This document shows positions 57,041 to 63,975 of a DNA stretch of 64,000 bases, one piece after another; the first letter of the stretch is position 1, and each line of letters begins with the position of its first letter. A program made the translations under genes and the position numbers. Below the pieces are notes generated by a model. The model saw only the letters and a program-made list of their open reading frames with translations, did no database searches and was not told the DNA's origin. Origin of the DNA: a virus; the IMG/VR virus record IMGVR_UViG_3300036845_000456, positions 1 to 64,000 of that record. One strand, 5' to 3'.

Positions 57041-57425
57041 AATGCCCCGATCGCACTGGACCGAATCAGCATCGAATCAGGAACGAATCGGTCGCTGGCC
57101 TAAAGTCTGGCAAGTTATGGATTAGCTTTCGGGGAAGTGCCGCCGTCGGCAATGGAAGTCCGGGCTTCGCGCCTACATTGGCCGGCGGCGGCGATCTCGG
57201 CACCTTGCCGTTGGGCGTCAAGCGCCTACTGGCCGAGATCATGGCGTTCGGGTAAAGGACCGCCGCCATCGCTGTTTTGAGGCGACGGTCCTTCCCCTCT
57301 GGCGCCCCTGGCGCGGGCTCATCGAAAGTGCGCCGGGGCTAACCTGTCAACGGAAAGTAGACACCTTTGCGGGAGACTGTCAACCGGACGGAGACAGCTT
57401 CCGAGAATTGGTGCCTCGGTGGTCA
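57041..57425. other. Intergenic region with gene remnant and possible IS-end-like repeats
   Basis: 385 bases without a convincing gene. A + frame ending at 57255 reads like a protein C-terminus (FAPTLAGGGDLGTLPLGVKR LLAEIMAFG) but lacks a start. A perfect hairpin AAGGACCG/CGGTCCTT follows (57255-57262 with 57286-57293). At 57344-57398 two similar blocks (CTGTCAACGGAAAGTAGACA and ACTGTCAACCGGACGGAGAC) resemble the subterminal repeats of some insertion sequences. This could be a scar of an element, but no transposase is present. Confidence 0.35.
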
Positions 57426-58253
57426 TCATGCGGCGGGCAGCAATTGCAGCGCCCGCTGGTACTGAGAGTCTAGCTCTTTGTTGGCCGCCGCGTCGGCGAG
57501 GACCATCTTGCGCAGCAGCGGCATTCCGCTATCGATCGACTCCAACACTTCGGCCCGCGTCGCCGGCCGCCCTTCTCGATAGTAATCGATCCGCTTGGGC
57601 TCACCGAGCCGGATCAGAAAGCCTGCCTTGCCTTGGCCGACCGGGAACGCGGAATAAGTCAGCGTGATGTAGATCGCGCAGGCGCCGGGATTGCGGTCGA
57701 GATGTTCGCCGGGCGGGGCGATGACCTCGCCGCTTTCCAGCATCTCGGCGATGCCCTTGGCGTTGCGGCGCATGCGCGGCTGGCTCAGAAACGGGCACGC
57801 CTTGACGCCATATTCTGCGCATTCCAGATGCGATGGCGGTTCCGACGTGACGCGGTTAACCACGCACATCGGCCCGATCACGAAAGCCAAATGCCGTCCG
57901 AGCGTTTGCCCGCACAGCCAGCATAGTTTCTGATGCACCGCGCGCTTGTACTTGCGCATATCAGCGGCGCGAAAATCATAGCTGCCGTCGTCGCCGCGCG
58001 TCACAAACCACGGCACGACATAGCCGTTCTCGGCGATCGGCAGATGCCGCATGCGGCGCGGGATCGGGATGGCAAGGCTGCGTTCATTCAGTTGGTTCAT
58101 CGGGTTGCCCTTTAGTTTTGGAAGTTTGATTGTTCCCATATCGAGTTTTTTCATCAGTTCGACCGCCATCTCAGCTTCTACAAGCGGAATGCGTCGATCA
58201 CTGATGCGCAGTTCCCAAAGATGCCGTTCCCTTTTCATCATCAGGCTCTGCAC
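57426..58253 (-). CDS. Cys-rich hypothetical protein
   Basis: 275 aa from ATG 58253. The usual family start is probably the inner ATG at 58100 (AAAGGGCAACCCG upstream; starts NQLNERSLAIPIPRRMRHLP), since 'IPrRMRHLP...Gy.vPwFV' is a pattern I recognise from many Rhizobiales phages. A metal site is suggested by LCWLCGQTLG ... CVVNR ... CAEYGVKACPF. The C-terminal half (AIYITLTYSAFPVGQGKAGF) is beta-rich, then a helix. Function unknown. Confidence 0.6.
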   Translation of the reverse strand: MQSLMMKRERHLWELRISDRRIPLVEAEMAVELMKKLDMGTIKLPKLKGNPMNQLNERSLAIPIPRRMRHLPIAENGYVVPWFVTRGDDGSYDFRAADMRKYKRAVHQKLCWLCGQTLGRHLAFVIGPMCVVNRVTSEPPSHLECAEYGVKACPFLSQPRMRRNAKGIAEMLESGEVIAPPGEHLDRNPGACAIYITLTYSAFPVGQGKAGFLIRLGEPKRIDYYREGRPATRAEVLESIDSGMPLLRKMVLADAAANKELDSQYQRALQLLPAA

Positions 58254-58572
58254 TCTCTAATCGCCGCAACGTCTCAGCGATGATCTCATGCCCGATCTTC
58301 GCGTCATCCCAAGTGGCAAAGTTCCAGCGACAGCCCCCGTATTCGCCGCCAAAAACTTCGGTTTCGAATAGCAGCGGCGGTCCGTCGCTCGGCACAAGAT
58401 CGAGCCCGGTGAAAATCGTGCTGACGCTGATGCCGTCAGCGATCCGCGTCAGCCCAACCCGGCGATTGCCGATGTCCTGATACCACGCGAACCATTTGTC
58501 ATCATTCACGCACGGCACCGGCCGATGCTCGGCATCGAGCCAGTAGGTGAACTGATCCATCACGCCATTCAT
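58198..58572 (-). CDS. Hypothetical protein
   Basis: 124 aa, GAGGAAAT before ATG. FTYWLDAEHRPVPCVNDDKW, FAWYQDIGNRRVGLTRIADG, STIFTGLDLVPSDGPPLLFE. Beta-rich; no catalytic motif seen. Overlaps the next gene by 56 bases if that gene uses its long start. Neighbour of several zinc-ribbon genes. Confidence 0.58.
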   Translation of the reverse strand: MNGVMDQFTYWLDAEHRPVPCVNDDKWFAWYQDIGNRRVGLTRIADGISVSTIFTGLDLVPSDGPPLLFETEVFGGEYGGCRWNFATWDDAKIGHEIIAETLRRLESAEPDDEKGTASLGTAHQ

Positions 58573-58955
58573 GCTAATTTCCTCAATCTTGCTCCGTGTT
58601 TGGCGAGAACGGCCTGGATGCGCGCGATGACTTGGTCGCCGACGCCGGGCGCGGCGCGCAATTCGGCTTCGCTGAGCATCAGCAAGTCGCGAATGAACGT
58701 CAACGGCCGTGGCTCTGCTTGGTGCTTCTCAAACTTATTCCAACTGTTGAACGCGTTCATCAGCCGCTTCTGATAATCGAGCCCCCAATCGACGGCTTCC
58801 AGCGGGACTTCAAGGAACGCTAAATCCAATTCGACCGTCTTGCCATCGGACGCGTCGGTTGGCGTGAGTCGCAATGCGGTTTGCAGCAATTGCAGCGCTT
58901 CAGATATTTTCTGCGTCGCTTCCAGAACCATCATGATCGGCGAATTCTCAGTCAT
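58569..58955 (-). CDS. Helix-hairpin-helix / alpha-CTD-like protein
   Basis: 128 aa. Helical N-terminus (VLEATQKISEALQLLQTALR; DWGLDYQKRLMNAFNSWNKF), then a C-terminal LLMLSEAELRAAPGVGDQVI ARIQAVLAKHGARLR region with the 'L...pgvG......i...L...G' pattern shared by helix-hairpin-helix domains and the RNA polymerase alpha C-terminal domain. DNA or RNA-polymerase binding is an inference. Confidence 0.5.
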   Translation of the reverse strand: MTENSPIMMVLEATQKISEALQLLQTALRLTPTDASDGKTVELDLAFLEVPLEAVDWGLDYQKRLMNAFNSWNKFEKHQAEPRPLTFIRDLLMLSEAELRAAPGVGDQVIARIQAVLAKHGARLRKLA

Positions 58956-59137
58956 CCGAGAACCCCTAATCGTCGGCTACGCGGCGGTGGATTGCCGAAT
59001 CTGGTCAGCAGTCGCTGCATGAGCGCGAGATAGGTCCCGGCCAGTTGCTCGGCTGCGGCGTCCATCGTCGGTTCTTCGGACAGAATAGCATATAGTTGGT
59101 CCGTTAGTTCCTGGAGTCGTTCTTCTTTCGATTGCAT
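58952..59137 (-). CDS. Very small helical protein (61 aa)
   Basis: 61 aa. Acidic helix (ERLQELTDQLYAILSEEPTM), then AAAEQLAGTYLALMQRLLTR and a basic end. No family recognised. Overlaps the next gene by 4 bases. Confidence 0.5.
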   Translation of the reverse strand: MQSKEERLQELTDQLYAILSEEPTMDAAAEQLAGTYLALMQRLLTRFGNPPPRSRRLGVLG

Positions 59138-59160
59138 TTGAGTCCCCCGTTTGTGAGCAC

Positions 59161-59197
59161 CGCCGCCGGACCAGGGTAGCGTGGAAGTCCGGCGGCG
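59161..59197 (-). terminator. Hairpin between small genes
   Basis: CGCCGCCGGA/TCCGGCGGCG perfect 10-bp stem (59161-59170 with 59188-59197). No T tract; likely a processing or stability hairpin. A CTTAAGG palindrome lies nearby at about 59211-59227. Confidence 0.4.
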
Positions 59198-59237
59198 GCG
59201 AGCCTCGCGATCTTAAGGCCCCTTAAGGCCGCGCGGC

Positions 59238-59582
59238 TTAGGCTTCGCCGCTCTCGGCGGCGCGCAGTTCGTCGGCGGCGCGCTGAATCGCCGACGCGAT
59301 TTCTGAGCCGCTGATCTTTTCGCTGCCGGTGATGTTCTTCGCCACCGTGGCACCGAGCTTTTCGGCGTCGTCCCACACCAAACGTTTCAGGCTATCAGCA
59401 ATCATTTTTAGATCGCTGCTGCCTTTGTTTGTCAGGAACGAGCTACGCATGTGCGGCGGCTTGAATTGTTCCGGCGGCGATGGCGCTGGCGCCGACTCGG
59501 CGCGCATGTCGTCGGAAAGTTTCTGTAGATTGACCGGCGCTGGGCGCGGCGGTTCGCGGTGCTGTGCAGATTGGTCAGTCAT
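59238..59582 (-). CDS. Hypothetical protein
   Basis: 114 aa. Pro-rich first half (QHREPPRPAPVNLQKLSDDM), then helices (DLKMIADSLKRLVWDDAEKL; GSEIASAIQRAADELRAAES). No recognised domain. Confidence 0.5.
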   Translation of the reverse strand: MTDQSAQHREPPRPAPVNLQKLSDDMRAESAPAPSPPEQFKPPHMRSSFLTNKGSSDLKMIADSLKRLVWDDAEKLGATVAKNITGSEKISGSEIASAIQRAADELRAAESGEA

Positions 59583-59585
59583 CGT

Positions 59586-59894
59586 CTACTTCCTCCGTGG
59601 TGTTGAACTCTGGGTGGACTTGGCGACTTCGGATTGGTGAGCTTTCAGATGCTTCATCACGCGATGCGCGTGTTGCAGTTTGCGAATGCGCGGATCGGCG
59701 GCGGCCTCGCGCTTTTCGTCTTCGGTCAACGCGCGCGGCGTTAGTGTTTCATCAAATGCCAGCATCTCGCCGCAGTCGATGCACATCGTCCAATCGCCCA
59801 CGCGGGGGCTTGCGTCGCCGACCGCGTTGGTGGTGGCAGTGAACGCTAAACCGCACGCGGGACAGTTGGATTCCAGCATTCTGCGAGTTGCCAT
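59586..59894 (-). CDS. Zinc-ribbon protein
   Basis: 102 aa. CPACGLAFTATTNAVGDASP and MCIDCGEMLAF give two CxxC pairs 25-30 residues apart, a classical zinc ribbon. C-terminal charged helix (EDEKREAAADPRIRKLQHAH). One of several such proteins in this block. Confidence 0.68.
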   Translation of the reverse strand: MATRRMLESNCPACGLAFTATTNAVGDASPRVGDWTMCIDCGEMLAFDETLTPRALTEDEKREAAADPRIRKLQHAHRVMKHLKAHQSEVAKSTQSSTPRRK

Positions 59895-59946
59895 TTCAGT
59901 CCTCGCGTTTTTTTAATTTGTCCGCGCAAAGGGGCATCATCGTCTG

Positions 59947-60183
59947 TCACCGTTCCTGTTGGTCAGGTACGAGCACTAGTTGCTCGCCGTTGAAGATATG
60001 AATCAGTCCATCGTCATTCTCGACGGCGTACCGAGGACTGCCGCTGCGCTTGGAAAAGGCGGCCAGCACCACACCAGCAAACGAATAATCCCCGCCGCGC
60101 TTGGCTACCCGGTCCCCCTCGTGGAAGAAAAACGGGATCGCGTTAGCGGCCCTATATTTTGGATCTCTGGTTACGTCACGCAT
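59947..60183 (-). CDS. Hypothetical SH3-like barrel protein
   Basis: 78 aa from ATG 60183. HEGDRVAKRGGDYSFAGVVL, AAFSKRSGSPRYAVENDDGL and IHIFNGEQLVLVP match a phage pattern with 'GDrV.k.gGdY.F.G.vv..f.K.sG..Ry.VEn..GllHIf'. Function unknown; small beta-barrel likely. Confidence 0.65.
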   Translation of the reverse strand: MRDVTRDPKYRAANAIPFFFHEGDRVAKRGGDYSFAGVVLAAFSKRSGSPRYAVENDDGLIHIFNGEQLVLVPDQQER

Positions 60184-60491
60184 TACGTAGTCTTGCCTAA
60201 TCTGACTAGCGTTTCGATGGCACACTGCTCTGGTGATTTGCCTTCGATCACAGCGTGTAGTCGGCGTAGCGCGCGCTGAAGATAGTCTTCGGTAATCGTC
60301 ACAGGAACAAACCACAAGCCGTCGTCATTGGCTTGGTCATCAACCACAGCTTTGATCGCAGCCTCGTCCATCTGTCCGCGCAGGGCAGCTTCAGCTAGGC
60401 GAATGGCTTCCGGGAGCGCTGGCCAGCCAGCATTCGGATAAATATCTCTGTACTCTTTGACCAGAGCCCTTGCAGCGCGCTCTATATCCAC
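60183..60491 (-). CDS. Hypothetical helical protein (GTG start)
   Basis: 102 aa from GTG 60491. RALVKEYRDIYPNAGWPALP, EAIRLAEAALRGQMDEAAIK, WFVPVTITEDYLQRALRRLH. AAAGGAATAG before the start. A structured RNA candidate lies directly upstream. No recognised domain. Confidence 0.6.
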   Translation of the reverse strand: MDIERAARALVKEYRDIYPNAGWPALPEAIRLAEAALRGQMDEAAIKAVVDDQANDDGLWFVPVTITEDYLQRALRRLHAVIEGKSPEQCAIETLVRLGKTT

Positions 60492-60508
60492 GGGACTATT
60501 CCTTTCTC

Positions 60509-60637
60509 GGAACTTAGAGGCGACCTAACCGGGCGGTTCATTCTCTCGTACTAGTTTGGCTATCAGAGAGCCTTGCCGACCAAACCCCGACCCTGCTTGC
60601 ATGGGTGGCAGATGCCGATAGATCGCTTCTAAGTTCC
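60509..60637 (-). ncRNA. Structured RNA candidate / 5' leader element
   Basis: A 15-base arm GGAACTTAGAGGCGA (60509-60523) pairs with TCGCTTCTAAGTTCC (60623-60637), 14 of 15 positions plus one G-T, enclosing about 99 bases with further internal stems (GGCT/AGCC and CCAAAC/GTTTGG pairs). The coding-strand sequence also holds CTAGTACGAGAG, the core of the 23S sarcin-ricin loop region with one mismatch further on. It sits between a tiny gene and the ribosome binding site of the next one. Confidence 0.45.
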
Positions 60638-60649
60638 TACTGGCGTTTC

Positions 60650-60823
60650 TCACTCTGTTGGCTTTGGAGAATATTCACTGACAGCCCTTACAATAAAATC
60701 TCGTTCCTCGACCGTGATGTAGTTCGGTAACTCAACGATCCTCAATCCGCCGCCCATGTCTCGCACTTGCGGTTCGAAGAATTTGGCAATGATCGCGTGA
60801 CGTAGTTTCTCAGGTTGTTCCAC
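60650..60823 (-). CDS. Very small hypothetical protein (57 aa, GTG start)
   Basis: 57 aa from GTG 60823 to TGA 60650. EQPEKLRHAIIAKFFEPQVR, then RIVELPNYITVEERDFIVRA. Too short for typical gene callers but has good coding character and GAAAGAAGCCC upstream. Lies just 5' of the structured RNA. Confidence 0.45.
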   Translation of the reverse strand: MEQPEKLRHAIIAKFFEPQVRDMGGGLRIVELPNYITVEERDFIVRAVSEYSPKPTE

Positions 60824-60888
60824 GGGCTTCTTTCACAGTGTTGGTGGGGCGGGCCGCCGAGCCGGGCTCGGACTCCGAAGGCTATCGA

Positions 60889-60922
60889 CCGCCCCTGCTA
60901 AGTGCCCCATATCCAGGGGCGG
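60889..60922 (-). other. Hairpin in the 113-base gap
   Basis: CCGCCCCTG/CAGGGGCGG perfect 9-bp stem (60889-60897 with 60914-60922) with a 16-base loop. Next to it CGAGCC/GGCTCG. Between small genes; function unknown. A 16-base block CGGGACTATTCCTTTC at 60931 and 60490 flanks this area. Confidence 0.45.
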
Positions 60923-60936
60923 GAATTTCGTCGGGA

Positions 60937-61164
60937 CTATTCCTTTCCCGCAAGGACTGATTGAGCGTACTCGATTGCGTTGCGCTTGGCAGTCCATTGC
61001 AGACATCCAGGCTTCAGCGACCAGTTTGCCTCATTCGCAAAATCTTGGATCACACGCCGATATCGCTCTTTTTCTCCTACAAGCTGATCATAGACTTGAC
61101 GAAGGCGCTCATTCTCGCGCTCAAGCCTATCGATGCCCCATTCGTCCAGCCTGGAAACCGTCAC
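60937..61164 (-). CDS. Coiled-coil hypothetical protein (GTG start)
   Basis: 75 aa from GTG 61164, chosen because AGGAGACAGC lies upstream and a longer frame would overlap the next gene. DRLERENERLRQVYDQLVGE KERYRRVIQDF-type coiled coil, then AKRNAIEYAQSVLAGKE. Ends TAG at the 16-base repeat. Confidence 0.5.
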   Translation of the reverse strand: MTVSRLDEWGIDRLERENERLRQVYDQLVGEKERYRRVIQDFANEANWSLKPGCLQWTAKRNAIEYAQSVLAGKE

Positions 61165-61178
61165 CGCTGTCTCCTGTC

Positions 61179-61364
61179 CTACGCGAAAAGTTGGCTTTGG
61201 AGGTCGATATACTCGCTTTCGGTGGCCCACACCTGCCAGACTTTACCGGCGCTATTAGCACGGACACGGAATCCGCTACGCTCAGCAACCCCAGCAAGTC
61301 TCTTTGGGACGGTGCGCCATTCCAGGGCGTCCTCTCGGCGAACTGCAAAGGGCGATTTGTTCAT
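61179..61364 (-). CDS. Small hypothetical protein
   Basis: 61 aa. PFAVRREDALEWRTVPKRLA, GVAERSGFRVRANSAGKVWQ, VWATESEYIDLQSQLFA. No family named. One copy of a 22-bp repeat lies directly before its ATG. Confidence 0.5.
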   Translation of the reverse strand: MNKSPFAVRREDALEWRTVPKRLAGVAERSGFRVRANSAGKVWQVWATESEYIDLQSQLFA

Positions 61365-61386
61365 AACCGGTGTCCGATATGTCCTA
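61365..61386 (-). repeat. 22-bp direct repeat, copy 1
   Basis: A 22-base block (core CCGGTGTCCGATATGTCC) identical to 61884-61905. Here it ends at the ATG of the 61364 gene, so it may contain promoter or leader information. Confidence 0.55.
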
Positions 61387-61668
61387 TCCTAGCCCTTCGA
61401 GTCGGTTATGGTTGTCGGAGCGGCGCCGCACCCGACAGGCGTTCCAGAAATTTCGTTCTCCGTGGACACCGCGTGCAAATCCTTCGATGAAGGCGACCCT
61501 TTGAGCTTTCGCGACAGCGGTATCGTCGGGGTATTCGTAACAAGCTATTTCAGAGGCCATGAGGCGAATCCAGCCATCATCTTCGTCTAGATTGACAGGG
61601 CGAAATTCGCCAGTGAGTACGTTCATGTATCCGATCAAACGTTTCATAGGTGTCTCACGCCCTGTCAT
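61384..61668 (-). CDS. Hypothetical protein
   Basis: 94 aa (an inner ATG at 61647 is possible). RLIGYMNVLTGEFRPVNLDE, DDGWIRLMASEIACYEYPDD, AFIEGFARGVHGERNFWNAC. The 'a..egF..G' end resembles small phage proteins of unknown role. Confidence 0.52.
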   Translation of the reverse strand: MTGRETPMKRLIGYMNVLTGEFRPVNLDEDDGWIRLMASEIACYEYPDDTAVAKAQRVAFIEGFARGVHGERNFWNACRVRRRSDNHNRLEGLG

Positions 61669-61671
61669 TTC

Positions 61672-61827
61672 TTAGTTTTGCGGTGCTTTAGCGTTGCGGT
61701 CGATATCCGCAAGCACCCGCAAGGCATTTGCCGCATTACATGCCGCCTGCGCGAAGTTCACAGCCTCAGGGGCTGCCGCCGCGCTTGCAGCTTTTTCCAA
61801 CAACGTCTCAACCACTTTCGAGTCCAT
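61672..61827 (-). CDS. Very small helical protein (51 aa)
   Basis: 51 aa from ATG 61827. SKVVETLLEKAASAAAAPEA then NFAQAACNAANALRVLADID. Hydrophobic, helical, Ala-rich. Open frame with normal composition, no family recognised. Confidence 0.42.
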   Translation of the reverse strand: MDSKVVETLLEKAASAAAAPEAVNFAQAACNAANALRVLADIDRNAKAPQN

Positions 61828-62050
61828 CGGGTTCTAGCTCCGACTTCATGGGGGCCGACGACTTAAGTCCGGTGCATCGGCGAAACCGGTGTCCGATATG
61901 TCCTAACTGCGACATCTGTATGGGTGAGCCGCCAGACAAACCAGGGTTACCCAAGGCTCCCGCCCAACCGTGCACGCGCAGCACCCACGCCCCGGGCGCG
62001 TTGGCTGGCGAGCGATAGATCGCCCACACGGTGGCAACAAGTTCAGTCAC
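61808..62050 (-). pseudogene. Truncated paralogue of the gene at 63084
   Basis: 80 aa. The first 35 residues (TELVATVWAIYRSPANAPGA WVLRVHGWAG) align with the start of the 63084 gene (TDDLLTIWVIYQNPRDFPGK WVLRGQDALPG), after which the sequence becomes unlike it (frame or content lost near the 22-bp repeat at 61884-61905). Probably a decayed duplicate; it might still be translated. Confidence 0.45.
61884..61905 (-). repeat. 22-bp direct repeat, copy 2
   Basis: Identical to 61365-61386. It lies inside the truncated paralogue frame, about 57 bases before the ATG of the 51-aa gene. The two copies are 519 bases apart. Confidence 0.55.
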
Positions 62051-62300
62051 GATATTTTTCCACTTCCTTTCGTTGCTCGTCGGTCAGGCCGCCAAACTCG
62101 ATTTTTTTGCCTGCGGCCTGGGCGGCGCGGATTTCTGTTTCGCAGCATTGCATGCAGAGGATTAAATCGGCTTCCGGCGACGACAGCGCGCGCCACACCG
62201 GCTTGCCGCACTCGCCGCAGCTATCCACGCTGCTGGTCACGGGCGGATCGATATCGGCCACGCGACAGCAAACGAGCACGGTTTGGTCTTCGGCCTTCAT
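62043..62300 (-). CDS. Zinc-ribbon-like protein
   Basis: 85 aa from ATG 62300 (AGAAGGTGACGG upstream). SSVDSCGECGKPVWRALSSP and LILCMQCCETEIRAAQAAGK give CxxC...CxxCC. The C-terminal helix is charged. Metal-binding small protein. Confidence 0.62.
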   Translation of the reverse strand: MKAEDQTVLVCCRVADIDPPVTSSVDSCGECGKPVWRALSSPEADLILCMQCCETEIRAAQAAGKKIEFGGLTDEQRKEVEKYRD

Positions 62301-62563
62301 GCCGTCACCTTCTCGCGGTCCTTGCATGGCAGCTTGATCGAGCGCGGATCATCCTGGCGCCCGGCAACCGTGATCATCGCTTTGAACCCGCATCTGTTAC
62401 ACTCAACAACATAGTAGCCGCAGCGCGGCGCGGGATACGGCACGTTCTCTTTGCAGCCCTTGTTCCCGTGCGTGAGATCAAGATCAATGCCGCGCGGATA
62501 CGCCGGGTCCGGTTGCTGCGTGGGCGATACGCCGCGATCGATGAAGTTGACGCGGAAGCTCAT
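62297..62563 (-). CDS. Zinc-binding hypothetical protein
   Basis: 88 aa from ATG 62563. SFRVNFIDRGVSPTQQPDPA, GCKENVPYPAPRCGYYVVEC NRCGFKAMITV gives several Cys (C, C, CxxC). Predicted small zinc-binding beta protein. Overlaps neighbours by 4 bases. Confidence 0.58.
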   Translation of the reverse strand: MSFRVNFIDRGVSPTQQPDPAYPRGIDLDLTHGNKGCKENVPYPAPRCGYYVVECNRCGFKAMITVAGRQDDPRSIKLPCKDREKVTA

Positions 62564-62832
62564 GCCGTGCCCTTCAGTTCCGGTTGCCCCTCGAAGCGCG
62601 CAAGCTGTTCCTTGAGCAAGATGATAATGTCGTCGCGGTTGGCGTTGCTGATGTAGTTGGCGCGGCCGCCGAAGTCTGCGAACGGGAATATCATCAGGCA
62701 AAATCCGGTCTTGCGATCATCGCCCGTGGCGCCGTCGTTCAAAACTGAATCGAGGACACGCGCGAGCCGTTGCATCTGGTCGCGATATTTCTGCTCAATC
62801 GGCTGGTCGCCGAGTGTGTGATCTTCGGGCAT
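62560..62832 (-). CDS. Phage-family hypothetical protein
   Basis: 90 aa. QKYRDQMQRLARVLDSVLND, KTGFCLMIFPFADFGGRANY, ISNANRDDIIILLKEQLARF. A pattern I recognise from phage genomes ('gf.l..f.fg..gr..yisNa.r.d....l.e'). Function unknown. Confidence 0.65.
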   Translation of the reverse strand: MPEDHTLGDQPIEQKYRDQMQRLARVLDSVLNDGATGDDRKTGFCLMIFPFADFGGRANYISNANRDDIIILLKEQLARFEGQPELKGTA

Positions 62833-63100
62833 CTTGTTCCTTCTCGTTGATCGCGATCAGCGGGTGCATGCACTCAAGATGCATTTGCAGCATTGCTTCG
62901 CGGAACTCGGTGGTCGCTTTGGGATTGTCAAGAACTCTAAAGCCGGCGAGCCAAGTCGCCAGCAAGTCGGCGAGCGCGCCGCCAACGATATCTGGCTCGC
63001 GACCAGCAAAGAGCGGGCGAATCTGCTCCACCAGCGCCACGATTTCCAGCACGTCGGGATTTGTCAGGCTTGTCAGCGGCGTGTCAGAGCCAGACTTCAT
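62795..63100 (-). CDS. Hypothetical helical protein
   Basis: 101 aa. NPDVLEIVALVEQIRPLFAG, DIVGGALADLLATWLAGFRV, EFREAMLQMHLECMHPLIAI. All-helical; overlaps the next gene by 38 bases. No domain named. Confidence 0.58.
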   Translation of the reverse strand: MKSGSDTPLTSLTNPDVLEIVALVEQIRPLFAGREPDIVGGALADLLATWLAGFRVLDNPKATTEFREAMLQMHLECMHPLIAINEKEQDARRSHTRRPAD

Positions 63101-63314
63101 AAATCACCGGATCATCATCGGGGTGGCGCGTCAGCATCGCCAAGCCGGGCGGCACATGTTTGCGCGCCTGCTCCAACGTTTCGCAGATAAAGCCATTCGC
63201 GTGCGGCCGGACCACGCGGCCGGGCAATGCGTCCTGCCCGCGCAGCACCCATTTGCCCGGGAAATCGCGCGGGTTTTGATAGATCACCCATATGGTCAGC
63301 AAGTCGTCGGTCAT
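63084..63314 (-). CDS. Hypothetical protein, full-length paralogue
   Basis: 76 aa from ATG 63314, chosen over a long frame reading through the preceding gene. DDLLTIWVIYQNPRDFPGKW then VLRGQDALPGRVVRPHANGF, ICETLEQARKHVPPGLAMLT. A small family seen in Rhizobiales phages ('..iWvIY..PrDfP...V.R'). A decayed copy lies at 61808. Confidence 0.62.
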   Translation of the reverse strand: MTDDLLTIWVIYQNPRDFPGKWVLRGQDALPGRVVRPHANGFICETLEQARKHVPPGLAMLTRHPDDDPVIYEVWL

Positions 63315-63322
63315 GGTGTCCT

Positions 63323-63772
63323 TCACTGAATCTCGAACGTATCGACACCAATTTCGTCCTGCATGGCCTCGCGCAGTTTCGGCATCAGAGCCCACGGGCC
63401 GAGATTTTTGCAGGCTGGACAGAACGCGGCCACTGCGCCTTCCGTTGCCTCGCCCGTCTTGGCTGTCGGAGAGATGATGGCGATCCCGCCAAGCCCATCC
63501 CCGCCGTCCTCGATCGTCGTCAGGGCCCGCCCGCATTGGAAGCAAGCCGGGCGCACGTTCTGTTTGGCCGCCTGATCGATATTTCTAGCCCAATTCGCGA
63601 ATATGATGACAGATTTCCGCGCGTCTTCGTCGCCGCCCTCCGCAGCCTCCATCATGGCATCGAGGTGATCGACCGGAATCATCTCGACGGTGCATACTGC
63701 CGCGCCATCGTTTGCAGCAATCGCCTCGCGGAAACAGTCAAACCAATCTTCGCCAAGTGGATTGTTGCTCAT
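63323..63772 (-). CDS. Zinc-ribbon-like protein
   Basis: 149 aa. Helical N-terminus (DWFDCFREAIAANDGAAVCT), then PACFQCGRALTTIEDGGDGL and AAFCPACKNLGPWALMPKLR: two CxxC pairs typical of a zinc ribbon. No catalytic residues seen. Confidence 0.62.
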   Translation of the reverse strand: MSNNPLGEDWFDCFREAIAANDGAAVCTVEMIPVDHLDAMMEAAEGGDEDARKSVIIFANWARNIDQAAKQNVRPACFQCGRALTTIEDGGDGLGGIAIISPTAKTGEATEGAVAAFCPACKNLGPWALMPKLREAMQDEIGVDTFEIQ

Positions 63773-63975
63773 GCCAATGCCCTCTTGCGTTCTTCCTCGA
63801 TCGCCGTACGCAGGATCGTGACCATGCTTTCGTGTAGGCTGGGATGATCGTGCGCCGCCAGCTTGGCCGCCGTCACCAGCAAAGCTGGGATCGCGTCCGT
63901 GGAATCAGTGCCGTTGGTTTGCAGCCAATCCAGCAATTGCTGGGTGACGCGTTCGGCAGACGTGAGACTCGGCAT
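63769..63975 (-). CDS. Small helical protein
   Basis: 68 aa from ATG 63975 (AAAGGAAAGTCTTG upstream). SAERVTQQLLDWLQTNGTDS, AIPALLVTAAKLAAHDHPSL, MVTILRTAIEEERKRALA. All helices; family unknown. Last gene before the window edge, 4-base overlap with the preceding gene. Confidence 0.55.
   Translation of the reverse strand: MPSLTSAERVTQQLLDWLQTNGTDSTDAIPALLVTAAKLAAHDHPSLHESMVTILRTAIEEERKRALA

Noticed and set aside
57041-57425. tRNA or attachment site
   Set aside because: No cloverleaf-compatible sequence or tRNA end could be seen; the hairpin is better explained as a terminator.
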